A stretch of DNA of 64,000 nt, from the NCBI GenBank assembly GCA_002256485.1, contig NNSG01000005.1, positions 1-64,000 on the forward strand, written 5' to 3'. Made by a program: the position numbers and the translations under genes. Positions 17,612 to 26,226 of the stretch are shown here, piece by piece. Position 1 is the stretch's first letter. Each line of letters opens with the position of its first letter. The stretch comes from Fidelibacterota bacterium 408169 (GTDB lineage: Bacteria > Fidelibacterota > Marinisomatia > Marinisomatales > TCS55). The notes below the pieces were generated by a model. It worked only from the letters and a program-made list of their open reading frames with translations. It was not told the origin of the DNA and searched no databases.

Positions 17612-17983
17612 TTATTTTTCCTCTATTTCTTTAAAGTTTCCTAATGAGATGAGCCTCTCATACTCACTATTTTCTATTGCCAATAAATCTTTTGCTAACT
17701 TTTTAAAATATTTCAATTCGTTTTTATCCAAGTTGCCTTTTTTATTCTTAGAAAAACCATAAACGAATATTGCCTTTTCACTTTCTTTGTAAACAAGAAA
17801 TGTTCTATTTCCACCTCGCTTACCTTTCCCAATTTTGGGTGTACGAATTTTGAAGAGCCCACTACCTAAGTTATTGGTCCCTAACTGATTTGACACATTT
17901 TCAATGGTTTCCAATAACAATCGATCAGTAATAGTTTGTTTCTTTGCCCATTTATTAAACCATTTAGTTTTCAATTTAAGCAC
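17612..17983 (-). CDS. RelE/HigB-family toxin
   Basis: A 123-residue basic protein of the RelE-like family with KWFNKWAKKQTITDRLLLE, the arginine/glycine patch IGKGKRGGNRTFLVYK, AIFVYGFSKNKKGN, and LKYFKKLAKDLL. Members are ribosome-dependent mRNA interferases or similar translation inhibitors. The best start is a GTG at 17983, since no ATG lies near and a TAG is eight codons upstream; this places the start codon inside a perfect palindrome. It heads a two-gene operon with the antitoxin. Confidence 0.85.
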   Translation of the reverse strand: MLKLKTKWFNKWAKKQTITDRLLLETIENVSNQLGTNNLGSGLFKIRTPKIGKGKRGGNRTFLVYKESEKAIFVYGFSKNKKGNLDKNELKYFKKLAKDLLAIENSEYERLISLGNFKEIEEK

Positions 17984-18005
17984 AATGTAATATACTACAT
18001 TGTGC
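17980..18005. promoter_or_regulatory. Perfect palindrome at toxin start, probable operator
   Basis: GCACAATGTA (17980-17989), six-base spacer, TACATTGTGC (17996-18005): ten-base arms without mismatch. It overlaps the GTG start of the toxin gene, the expected position for autoregulation by the HTH antitoxin alone or with toxin bound. Confidence 0.65.
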
Positions 18006-18082
18006 TATATGTTATCAAGAAATATATTTGAAACAATCTCCACGATAACTCGTAACAAGGATTTCAAATATCAGGAGTCTAT

Positions 18083-19090
18083 GTGTATTTCTCAATTATT
18101 TATTCCATTTTTCAATCTAGAGCATCTCTTCAATTAGAAAATATCTTGTTGCGAAAACAGATTGATATTTTAAAACGGAGACAAAAACGTCCGTTGGTCC
18201 ACAATCGAGATAGACTCTTCTTTGTTCTTTTATCCAGATTATATACTAGTTGGGAAAAAGCATTTTTCATCTTCCAACCTAACACATTAATTCGCTGGCA
18301 TAAACAAGGGTTTAAACTATTCTGGAGAATGAAGTCTTATAATAAGGGTGGGCGAAATCGAATTGATTCTGAACTCAAGGCATTGATCATTCGAATGGCT
18401 CAGGATAATCCACTTTGGGGCGCTCCCAGAATCCATGGAGAATTATTGAAACTAGGATTTGATATTTCTCAATCGACTGTTTCATCGTATATGCCTAGGA
18501 AAGAAAGACGAACCGGACAAACATGGCTCACCTTTTTACATAATCATTTAAAAGAAACGGTTTCAGTTGATTTCTTTGATGTTCATACCTTGACCTATTC
18601 CCTGTTATACGTATTTGTGATTCTCTCTCATAATAGAAGAAAGATCATCCATTTTAATATTACAAAACATCCCACAGATGCTTGGGCGGCCCAGCAACTC
18701 ATTGAAGCATTTGCATGGAAATCTTCGCCACGATTTTTAATCAGAGATCGGGATAGCAAGTTTGGACATAAGTTTAAATCAAGATTGAGACATTTAGATA
18801 TCCATGATATTCAAACTGCTTATAGATCACCTTGGCAAAATGGATATGTGGAACGCGTCATAGGCTCTATTAAGCGTGAATGTTTAGACCATGTGATTAT
18901 CATGAATGAAACGCATCTCAACAATATCATGAAATCGTATATTGATTATTATCACAATAGCCGGACACATTTAGGATTAAATAAAGATTCACCTAATCAC
19001 CGAAAAGTGTTCCCAGATGAAAATGGAATTATTCAATCCATTCCCCAACTCGGTGGACTTCACCACCGTTACGAACGCTTTACAACTTAA
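18083..19090 (+). mobile_element. DDE transposase/integrase-core protein of an insertion element
   Basis: A 335-residue transposase-like protein. The N-terminal QLENILLRKQIDILKRRQKR helix and the HTH-like NPLWGAPRIHGELLKLGFD lead into an rve integrase core. The catalytic acidic residues are visible in VSVDFFDVHT, IRDRDSKFG and NGYVERVIGSIKRE, so the active site looks intact. Translation probably starts at GTG 18083, five bases after AGGAG. I could not find convincing terminal inverted repeats or a target duplication on either side, so the element limits are unknown. It sits between the toxin-antitoxin pair and tRNA-Asn. Confidence 0.85.
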
Positions 19091-19348
19091 GACATTTTAA
19101 TAAATAAACTTTTTTTCAGAGAATTATCTCTTTGGGATACGTGCATCTAATTTGAATTATTTTAGAAAATATTATATCAAATTGTACAAATTTGACTTAC
19201 GTTATTAGAAATCAAAACCCAGTAAATCCAATAATTCGTGCAAGTTATTGTACTATCACGCTAAATTTTACCATGGATTTAGTTTTTGGAAGGGACAACT
19301 TCCCGACACTTTGTGTACGGGATAGACTTCTCGTCCCTCCAGACCGTA
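19091..19348. other. Non-coding stretch after the transposase
   Basis: About 260 AT-rich bases with short reading frames of no recognisable character. No IS terminal repeat is evident. It ends at the terminator hairpin of tRNA-Asn. Confidence 0.5.
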
Positions 19349-19349
19349 A

Positions 19350-19374
19350 TAAAAAACCCCATCTTTCGATGGGG
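19350..19374 (-). terminator. Intrinsic terminator of tRNA-Asn
   Basis: On the minus strand CCCCAT-CGAAAG-ATGGGG is followed directly by TTTTTTA: a six-pair GC-rich stem with a U-run, 10 bases beyond the tRNA 3' end. Confidence 0.85.
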
Positions 19375-19384
19375 TCATTATGTG

Positions 19385-19457
19385 CTCCGGAGGAGGGACT
19401 CGAACCCCCGACCTGGTGGTTAACAGCCACTCGCTCTACCAACTGAGCTACTCCGGA
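19385..19457 (-). tRNA. tRNA-Asn (anticodon GTT)
   Basis: A 73-base cloverleaf on the minus strand. The acceptor arms TCCGGAG and CTCCGGA pair fully, with discriminator G. The D-arm contains AGCTCAGTTGGTAGAGC, the anticodon loop CTGTTAACC has anticodon GTT (Asn), and the T-arm contains GGTTCGAGTCC. CCA is not encoded (GCA follows the acceptor). Confidence 0.95.
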
Positions 19458-19504
19458 TCGGTTTTATAAATCTTTCAATAATCTGCGAAGTTGGAAACTG
19501 CCTG

Positions 19505-19523
19505 CCCCGACATCTTGTCGGGG
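19505..19523. repeat. GC-rich hairpin upstream of tRNA-Asn
   Basis: CCCCGACA-TCT-TGTCGGGG is a perfect eight-pair stem with a three-base loop between the symporter gene and the tRNA. It could end symporter transcription, but no T-run follows. It has the look of a dispersed intergenic palindrome. Confidence 0.55.
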
Positions 19524-19605
19524 AGCTACCCCGCAATTTCTCTTTTTAAAATAAATAGGCTTAAAAAAGCCAGCGAATTTATAGTTCTTTTTTCTACTCT
19601 CAAAG

Positions 19606-21453
19606 TTACATTTCTTTTTCTGCTTCAAGAATGCGATCTAATACAAAAAGTCCATGTTTGGCTTGTACCTCTGAAAGGTAGACGATTCCATCTTCGTCAT
19701 GTGGCTCGCCATATACTGAATGAATAGATTTTAATCCCCCAAGCCATTTTCGTTTATCCATAAGATAAACCAAATCACCAGAATCGGCAGCCATATGTTC
19801 CATATCTTTTTGTGAAAACCGAATCACATCTGTTTTAATGCTTTCATCAATTTTCCAATGGACGTCAACAACTTCACCCGGACGATCGTTGGGTTTACTT
19901 CCTTTGAAATACTCCCGTGCATTCGTTACATCAAAAATGGTTAATCCCTTTATGTCATCCATGTTTTTGGGCTTCGTCATAAAACTCACGCCAACCCCAA
20001 CAATTCCACACACAAATAAATTATATAAGGCCCCGATATAGATATAGGATTTTCCTGCCTGGGTTTCAACTCCATGGGCAAATGGTGTAATAAGAGAAGG
20101 GAAGAATTGACCCAAAATCATTAGTCCGGCACCAACCGTAAACGTCGCCACAACGGCTGCAGATGTAAATCGCTTCCAGAAAATTCCGAGAAACACTGCA
20201 ATAATCAATGGTGGTGTAAATGTGGAATGAAACCAGCCATGGGCTTCATAGATTGTTGCAAAAGAATCGAAAACTGGAACGAGGGCAACACCGAGTGCAG
20301 TTACAGCCACGGATGTCCAACGGGCAACTTCCAGATAATGTTTATCACTGTGAACCTTTTTCACAATCGGTCGATAAATGTCATTTACAAAAACCGAGGC
20401 AGAAGCATTAACTAACGTATCAACAGTGGACATCAATGCAGCGCTTAATGCTGCAATAATAAAACCAAATACACCGGGACGAGCAACCAAATTAGTCACC
20501 ATCACAAATACATCATTGGGATTCATACCAGGATCAATCTGACCGGGGAACACATTCACAATAGCTCGACCTATCCAACCTGCATTGGAGACCACAATAG
20601 CGGAAATTGGTAGAACCACTAAAATATTAACAGCCGCGGCTTTCCGGCTTTCATGAACATTTTTACATGCCATAAACCGCATGATCAATCCCTGGTTCAT
20701 GAATAAAAAACCGATGGAACCCGCAATGCCATCCTGCCAGAAAATTCCCACAAAATTAAAGTCCGGGGGATAATTATATGGTGCTAATGGCATCTTTGCA
20801 GACATGGGCAATGCATTCCAAAATACATCAAAACCACCAAGATAATCCAACCCCAGGAAGAAAAGAAACAATCCCGCAAAAAGGAGAATTAACCCCTGTA
20901 GCAAGTCAGTAAAAATCACCGAAGTCTGACCGCCAAAGTGCATGTATACAGCCGTTAAAACTGCAATCACAATAACCGTACCCATAAGGGGTAATCCCAT
21001 GATTTTATATAATGCAGTTGCTAAAGTTAAAAATCCAATTGCAATATAACCGATCATATATAGCAGAATCATTATCGTGGCTAAACGACGAGCAGTGGTA
21101 TTAAACCGACGTTCAAAATATTCCGGTATGGATCGCACTCTAGAATAAATGATAATGGGCAGCCACCCAAACATGAAGAAAGGAACAAAAAACCAATCGT
21201 TCATATACGTCATGGTAGATGAAAATCCGTACTGAAAGGCTTTTGACGAATATTTAATAAAACTATGGGAGCCGATTCCAGTAGCAACAATGGATATGGT
21301 AATCAGCCACCAGGAAAATCGATGTCCGCCAAAAAAGAAATCAGACGTTGTTTTTGCATAACGGCCAAAATAACTCCCAAAGAGTAAAATGACGATAAAA
21401 TATGCAATAATGATAAATTGATCTAAACCTGTTCCTACAATTGGGTTCATCAT
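19606..21453 (-). CDS. Sodium:solute symporter (SSS family)
   Basis: About 615 residues and a dozen or more hydrophobic helices of the SSS/LeuT-fold transporters. Family stretches include DFFFGGHRFSWWLITISIVA, VRSIPEYFERRFN, GGQTSVIFTDLLQGLIL and ALSAALMSTVDTLVNASASV. The roughly 110 C-terminal residues after the last helix are hydrophilic and cytoplasmic. I place the start at the ATG pair at 21448-21453, five bases after the stop of the small upstream membrane protein, rather than at the longer frame. The transported solute (sugar, amino acid or organic acid) cannot be told from sequence alone. Confidence 0.88.
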   Translation of the reverse strand: MMNPIVGTGLDQFIIIAYFIVILLFGSYFGRYAKTTSDFFFGGHRFSWWLITISIVATGIGSHSFIKYSSKAFQYGFSSTMTYMNDWFFVPFFMFGWLPIIIYSRVRSIPEYFERRFNTTARRLATIMILLYMIGYIAIGFLTLATALYKIMGLPLMGTVIVIAVLTAVYMHFGGQTSVIFTDLLQGLILLFAGLFLFFLGLDYLGGFDVFWNALPMSAKMPLAPYNYPPDFNFVGIFWQDGIAGSIGFLFMNQGLIMRFMACKNVHESRKAAAVNILVVLPISAIVVSNAGWIGRAIVNVFPGQIDPGMNPNDVFVMVTNLVARPGVFGFIIAALSAALMSTVDTLVNASASVFVNDIYRPIVKKVHSDKHYLEVARWTSVAVTALGVALVPVFDSFATIYEAHGWFHSTFTPPLIIAVFLGIFWKRFTSAAVVATFTVGAGLMILGQFFPSLITPFAHGVETQAGKSYIYIGALYNLFVCGIVGVGVSFMTKPKNMDDIKGLTIFDVTNAREYFKGSKPNDRPGEVVDVHWKIDESIKTDVIRFSQKDMEHMAADSGDLVYLMDKRKWLGGLKSIHSVYGEPHDEDGIVYLSEVQAKHGLFVLDRILEAEKEM

Positions 21454-21457
21454 ATCG

Positions 21458-21670
21458 TTACCACCATAATCCGGCAATGAGAACTGAACTATGGATAGCC
21501 ATATACCACAAAAACCCGCCAATCAGTATTTTAAACCATAATTTATGTCGCCGAAGTTTTAAATTTAGAGCTTTGTGTTTAATAGTTAGATATAATCCAA
21601 TTAAAAATAATATTCCACCAACACCATAGAGGTATATGTATGGTAACCATGTTTCATAAAAGGGAAGCAT
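21458..21670 (-). CDS. Small two-helix membrane protein paired with the symporter
   Basis: A 70-residue protein with two hydrophobic helices (LYGVGGILFLIGLYLTI and WFKILIGGFLWYMAI) separated by a basic loop. A good AGGAG lies before the ATG. It ends five bases before the symporter and overlaps the HIT gene by one base. Small subunits of this kind accompany many SSS transporters; a role in assembly or function of the carrier is inferred. Confidence 0.7.
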   Translation of the reverse strand: MLPFYETWLPYIYLYGVGGILFLIGLYLTIKHKALNLKLRRHKLWFKILIGGFLWYMAIHSSVLIAGLWW

Positions 21671-22200
21671 TATGTGTCTCCTTTCAGCGAAATGCCGTCG
21701 AAATGTGGTTTTAGGTTATTGTATGATTCTTTCAATCCGTCAACTTGTACTTTTGTATGTCCCAAGACAGGCATGAAATTTGTATCACCTCGCCACCGGG
21801 GAACAACATGAAAATGAACATGTTCTTCAATTCCCGCTCCGCCGGCACAACCGATATTCGCACCGAAATTAAATCCTTCTGCCTTCATAACTTTTTTAAT
21901 GATTATCATTGAAGCATCTGCAAGTTCCATTATTTCACTTCGTTCCTCGCAGCTTAAATCACCTGGGTTATCTGCATGAGTATAGGGCGCAATCAACAAA
22001 TGACCATTATTATATGGAAAAAGATTCATCATAACAAATGCCAGTTTACCACGATGCAGAATTAGCATTTCTCTGTCGTCATCATTTTCAGGTTTATCAC
22101 AAAAAATACAGCCATCTTCTTTTATAGAACGAATATATTCAATCCGCCATGGAGCCCACAATCTGGTGAGTGGTAACTGGTGAGTGGTATCTGGTTTCAT
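21670..22200 (-). CDS. HIT-family nucleotide hydrolase/transferase
   Basis: About 176 residues. The histidine triad is HVHFHVVPRW, and the Ap4A-phosphorylase-like opening LWAPWRIEYI plus CIFCDKP match the branch often annotated as HIT or AP-4-A phosphorylase. It acts on dinucleoside polyphosphates or nucleotide conjugates. ATG at 22200 is chosen because a longer frame (22293) would overlap the upstream four-helix-bundle gene by 50 bases. The linker between that gene and LWAPWR derives from repetitive GGTGAGTGGTA-like sequence, so the native start may have been changed by an insertion there. Confidence 0.85.
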   Translation of the reverse strand: MKPDTTHQLPLTRLWAPWRIEYIRSIKEDGCIFCDKPENDDDREMLILHRGKLAFVMMNLFPYNNGHLLIAPYTHADNPGDLSCEERSEIMELADASMIIIKKVMKAEGFNFGANIGCAGGAGIEEHVHFHVVPRWRGDTNFMPVLGHTKVQVDGLKESYNNLKPHFDGISLKGDT

Positions 22201-22243
22201 ACGTCGAACGATTGGTTGTGTGTTAGCAAAAATTGATGTGTGT

Positions 22244-22675
22244 TCATCGGTTATTTTGACTTTTTTGTTTATTGAGGTAAGCAATGTATCCATTAATTTT
22301 TTTCACTAATTCATAACCGATTTCTTTGATGTGTGAACATTGTTTTATGTCATAATATTTTTCATCAATACAAATATTGAGATCATCAAGAATTTCTTCT
22401 GTTGAACCTCGTGCAATACGGCAAAATTGGATTGACTCTTTATAATGCCAACGTCCATGTGCTTCAGCTATATTATTGGTTACTGAAATGATTGCATCTC
22501 TCATTTGGCTTGTTAATTGATATTTTTCTTCTTCAGGTAATTGATTAATAATAATGTAAACACTTTTTCTAAATTCTCGCGCAAGTATATATACTTCGAA
22601 ATCATCAAGTTTGAATCGATCAGGTTCGCTTATGAAACCAATATTTGTTACTTCTGCATCTTGATAATCAATCAT
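22244..22675 (-). CDS. Four-helix-bundle protein (S23 / 23S rRNA intervening-sequence family)
   Basis: A 143-residue helical protein with the family pattern FEVYILAREFRKSVY, LPEEEKYQLTSQMRDAIISV, and NNIAEAHGRWHYKESIQFCR, then IARGSTEEILDDL. Homologues are found in rRNA intervening sequences and free-standing, and are related to the Avd accessory protein of diversity-generating retroelements. No reverse transcriptase or template repeat is nearby. Flanking DNA contains short imperfect repeats of a GGTAACTGGT/ACCGGTTACC type, typical of this family's insertions. Function is not known. Confidence 0.8.
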   Translation of the reverse strand: MIDYQDAEVTNIGFISEPDRFKLDDFEVYILAREFRKSVYIIINQLPEEEKYQLTSQMRDAIISVTNNIAEAHGRWHYKESIQFCRIARGSTEEILDDLNICIDEKYYDIKQCSHIKEIGYELVKKINGYIAYLNKQKSQNNR

Positions 22676-22713
22676 CTACCACTCTACCGGTTACCGCTCT
22701 ACCAATCACCAAT

Positions 22714-24792
22714 CTACTCATTGTCTTTTTTTGATTTTGCAATAACCTTGTTCTCCATATCTCTGGGCATTTGCTCGTAATGACTGAATTCTTCAGTATG
22801 TAATGCTCTTCCGCCAGTCAATGATCGCAAGGTAATGGAATAATTATAAAGATGTCCTTGAGGGACTTGAGCTTTAATAACCTGTAATGATCCTTCAGAA
22901 TCCATGCCTATTATTTTCCCGCGTCGGCCGGAAATATCACCCATAACATCTCCCATGTGATCTTCCGGAACCTTGACTTCAATATTCATGATGGGTTCAA
23001 GTAAGCACGGCTGCGCTTGCATAAAGGCTTCTTGGAATGCATGCTGCCCGGCAATTTGAAAGGCAATATCTTTTGAATCCACAGGGTGCTGCTTCCCATC
23101 ATAAAAGTTTACTTTAAGATCTACGATGCGATACCCGGCCAAAACACCATCACTGCAGGCAAAATTAACACCTTTTTCAACAGATGGAACAAAAACACGA
23201 TCCACATTCTGTCCTACGAGTGAATTAGAAAATTCCACACCTTCACCACGCTGTTTAGGTTCAATGCGCATCCAAACTTCCGCAAATTGCCCCGCACCAC
23301 CACTTTGTTTTTTATGACGGTATTTTGATTCACCATTACCTTGAATCGTTTCTCTGTAGGGTATCTTCGGTTCTTTTAAATGTATATCAACACTAAAACG
23401 ACGTTTCAAACGATCATGGATAACTTGCAAGTGCAATTCACCTTGACCCGAAATAACTGTCTGTTTCAATTCAGAATCAACTCTATAGATAAATGTTGGG
23501 TCTTCTTCATGTAGAGTAGAAAGACCAACAGCCACTTTTTCCTCATCTCCTTTGGAGTGGATTTCAATCGCTGCATGAATATTGGGTTTTGGATATTTAA
23601 CTTCCTTCAATTTTACTTTTAACCCTGTTCCGCAAAGCGTATTTCCACTATGTGTATCTTTGAGCTTCACCACGGCGCCAAGATCTCCTGCAGCTAATTC
23701 ACCAATATTGCTCCGATCTTTTCCATTCATAATAAATAGCTGTCCAAACCGTTCACTTCTACTTCTGGATGTATTATAGAGATCAATACCTGTTGAGACT
23801 CGCCCGGCATACACCCTGAAAAATGATAATTCACCTACATGCCCTTCAGAAATAGATTTATAAACAAATAATACTGGATCACTGCCAGCTAGATCTACGG
23901 TTTTTTCTTCGCCGTTGATGGCATCCAAAGCAGTGATCTGTGCCCTGTCTACAGGCGAAGATCCATATTTAGAAATAAAGTCCATGAGACGTGCTACACT
24001 AATATTTGATGTTGAAGATGTACAAAAAAGTGGGATGAATGTCTGATTCTGTACTGCTGCATGAATTCCTTCACGCATTTCTTCCTCACTCAAATTTCCT
24101 TGTTCAAAAAATTTCTCCAGGAGTGAATCATCGGATTCTGCAACATATTCAATTAAACTCTGATGCAATTCATCTACTTGAGATTGTAAATCTTCGGGTA
24201 ATTCAGATTCTGTAAAGTTCCCAGATCCATCTGTATTGTATTCAATAAGTTCGCTGCGTAATACGTCAACCACTTTATTGAAACCCGGACCAGCATTAAC
24301 TGGCAATTGCATTGGGAAAACATTGTGGCCAAATCGCTCTTTACATTGCTTTAAAACTTGGTCAAAATTGACATGCTCTCTATCCAACCCATTGATTATA
24401 ATAATTTTAGGAATTTCATTTCTGGTCGCATGATCCCAGACTTGCTCTGTTCCTACTTCTACCCCATTCACTGCACTTACTACGACTGCAGCCATATCGA
24501 CTACGGCCAATGAGCTTAATGCTTCTCCAATAAAATCGGAATACCCTGGAGTATCAATAAGGTTGAATTTTTTCTCATTCCATTCTGTAACCATGGGAGT
24601 AGAATGAATAGATATTTGCCGATTCTGCTCACCCGGGTGATAATCGGAAACTGTATTCCCGGCATCTATTGTGCCCATGCGATTAATGTGTTTGCTGCAA
24701 TAAAGAATGGCTTCACTCAAACAGGTTTTTCCACTAGCTCCATGTCCAACCAAAGCAAAGTTTCGAATATCAGCCGTTGCGTATTGTTTCAT
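22714..24792 (-). CDS. Elongation factor G paralogue (EF-G-like GTPase)
   Basis: A 692-residue translational GTPase with the full EF-G domain series. G1 is GHGASGKT (residues 16-23), G3 DTPGYSDF, and the C-terminal half includes HKKQSGGAGQFAEVWMRIEP and GDVMGDISGRRGKI. The G4 position reads INGLDRE rather than the usual NKxD, so the base-contacting lysine is replaced by glycine. Divergence from canonical FusA suggests a secondary EF-G (EF-G2-like), perhaps used in particular growth states. No ribosomal protein genes lie next to it, also unlike fusA. Confidence 0.87.
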   Translation of the reverse strand: MKQYATADIRNFALVGHGASGKTCLSEAILYCSKHINRMGTIDAGNTVSDYHPGEQNRQISIHSTPMVTEWNEKKFNLIDTPGYSDFIGEALSSLAVVDMAAVVVSAVNGVEVGTEQVWDHATRNEIPKIIIINGLDREHVNFDQVLKQCKERFGHNVFPMQLPVNAGPGFNKVVDVLRSELIEYNTDGSGNFTESELPEDLQSQVDELHQSLIEYVAESDDSLLEKFFEQGNLSEEEMREGIHAAVQNQTFIPLFCTSSTSNISVARLMDFISKYGSSPVDRAQITALDAINGEEKTVDLAGSDPVLFVYKSISEGHVGELSFFRVYAGRVSTGIDLYNTSRSRSERFGQLFIMNGKDRSNIGELAAGDLGAVVKLKDTHSGNTLCGTGLKVKLKEVKYPKPNIHAAIEIHSKGDEEKVAVGLSTLHEEDPTFIYRVDSELKQTVISGQGELHLQVIHDRLKRRFSVDIHLKEPKIPYRETIQGNGESKYRHKKQSGGAGQFAEVWMRIEPKQRGEGVEFSNSLVGQNVDRVFVPSVEKGVNFACSDGVLAGYRIVDLKVNFYDGKQHPVDSKDIAFQIAGQHAFQEAFMQAQPCLLEPIMNIEVKVPEDHMGDVMGDISGRRGKIIGMDSEGSLQVIKAQVPQGHLYNYSITLRSLTGGRALHTEEFSHYEQMPRDMENKVIAKSKKDNE

Positions 24793-24864
24793 GAGATTTT
24801 CCTCGTTTTAGAATTTGTCATTAATGATTTTATCCGCATTCCCTTATAATAGAGAGTCTAAGTG

Positions 24865-24884
24865 TACTGACCTTGTTGTCAGTA
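24865..24884. repeat. Short inverted repeat upstream of the EF-G paralogue
   Basis: TACTGAC-CTTGTT-GTCAGTA forms a perfect seven-pair stem in the 118-base gap between the 85-residue protein gene and the EF-G paralogue. It could be a weak terminator or leader element. Confidence 0.35.
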
Positions 24885-24910
24885 AATCAAGTTATTCTGT
24901 TAGTCTAAAA

Positions 24911-25168
24911 TCAATTTGTTGCTTCATCAATATATGATCTTAAAGCAGGCAAAAGGAATGTGTCTGATAATTTTTCAGTATTAAATGAGTTTGCTAGAAC
25001 TTTTAAACGTTGTTCAATGGGTTTTGATTTATTGATCACAATATAATGTTCATCATTGATTGTGCAACTTCCACCAGTGAAATTCCCTTTATCTTGAACA
25101 ATATTAATGTCCATTTTTTCTGCAAGCTCTTCAAACATGCTCATCAGATTATCAGGCTTTACACTCAC
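24911..25168 (-). CDS. Hypothetical 85-residue protein coupled to manC
   Basis: A small soluble protein that I do not recognise. It has a charged helical N-terminus, a central GGSCTINDEHYIVINKSKP beta-like stretch and a helical C-terminus. Its ATG overlaps the manC stop (ATGA), so it is translationally coupled to the mannose-1-phosphate guanylyltransferase. No signal peptide or membrane segment is visible. Confidence 0.65.
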   Translation of the reverse strand: MSVKPDNLMSMFEELAEKMDINIVQDKGNFTGGSCTINDEHYIVINKSKPIEQRLKVLANSFNTEKLSDTFLLPALRSYIDEATN

Positions 25169-26223
25169 AATAAATCCTGACGGTCGTTGTCATTTAAGAA
25201 TTTTACAGCTTTACGCACATCCTCTACACTATCTTTATTGACAACCAATGTTGCATCATCCGTGGATATCACAACCACATTGTCCAAACCGACTACAGCT
25301 GTAAAATGACCATCATTTTGAATAAAATTATTTTCGCCATCAATAATAACACCACCGCCTTTTACCAAATTACCGTTTTTTCGTTTGGGTAATTCATCGT
25401 ATACCGCATTCCATGATCCCAAGTCATTCCATCGAAAATCCGATTTAACTACATAAATATTCTTCGCTTTTTCTAAAAGTCCGTAATCAATTGAGTCAGG
25501 TACAATCTCTGACCAAATACCTTTATAAGACTTTCCGGATTTAATACGCTTTCCAATCTTCACCAACTGGTTGCTCAAATCAGGCATGTGACGGCCTAAT
25601 TCATCAAGAAATACGTTCACTTTCCAAATAAAAATACCTGCATTCCAGAGAAAATCTTCACTTTTCAAAAATCGTTTAGCAGTATTCAAATGAGGTTTTT
25701 CAGCAAACGTGCGTACAGGATATGCATCCAGTTTATCCACTTGACTATCTTGATCAAATTGAATATAACCGTAAGCAGTTGAAGGGAATGTAGGTTGAAT
25801 ACCAATTGTGACAAGCGCCTCTTTTGCAATAGCAGTTTTGGCAGCATGATTCAGAGCTTTTTCAAACGCTCGATGACCAACTATCAAATGATCAGAAGGG
25901 AAAATTCCCATGACAGCTTCGCCATCTACTTCAGAAATATGCAGGGCAGATAGACCAATGCAGGGAGCTGTGTTTTTACCACTGGGTTCAGCGATTATAT
26001 TTTTCGGTTTTACACCTTTTATTTCTTTTTTAATAACAGTTGATAAATCTTTCCGAGTGGAAATGTAAATATCTTCTGTTTTCTTACACTTCATCAGGCG
26101 GTCAACCGTTATCTGCAACATTGTTTGATCACCAATAATCTTTAATAATTGTTTTGGTTTTGACTTCCTGCTCATTGGCCAAAAACGAGTTCCGCTTCCT
26201 CCGGCCATTACAACACAATACAT
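25165..26223 (-). CDS. manC: Mannose-1-phosphate guanylyltransferase
   Basis: A 352-residue nucleotidyltransferase that makes GDP-mannose from GTP and mannose-1-phosphate for surface polysaccharide. The signature MAGGSGTRFWPMSR with KPKQLL follows at the N-terminus, TFAEKPHL lies mid-protein, and FLWNAGIFIWK and VVSTDDATLVV-like segments are typical. It lacks the fused phosphomannose isomerase domain of longer ManC proteins, so it is the short, single-function form. It overlaps the downstream 85-residue gene. Confidence 0.9.
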   Translation of the reverse strand: MYCVVMAGGSGTRFWPMSRKSKPKQLLKIIGDQTMLQITVDRLMKCKKTEDIYISTRKDLSTVIKKEIKGVKPKNIIAEPSGKNTAPCIGLSALHISEVDGEAVMGIFPSDHLIVGHRAFEKALNHAAKTAIAKEALVTIGIQPTFPSTAYGYIQFDQDSQVDKLDAYPVRTFAEKPHLNTAKRFLKSEDFLWNAGIFIWKVNVFLDELGRHMPDLSNQLVKIGKRIKSGKSYKGIWSEIVPDSIDYGLLEKAKNIYVVKSDFRWNDLGSWNAVYDELPKRKNGNLVKGGGVIIDGENNFIQNDGHFTAVVGLDNVVVISTDDATLVVNKDSVEDVRKAVKFLNDNDRQDLL

Positions 26224-26226
26224 TAA

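Noticed and set aside
18024-18071. ATATTTGAAA/TTTCAAATAT as a terminal inverted repeat of the insertion element.
   Set aside because: Both arms lie on the same side of the transposase gene; nothing matching is found after its 3' end.
22244-22675. Part of a diversity-generating retroelement (Avd-like protein).
   Set aside because: No reverse transcriptase, template repeat or variable repeat is present nearby; a stand-alone four-helix-bundle gene fits better.
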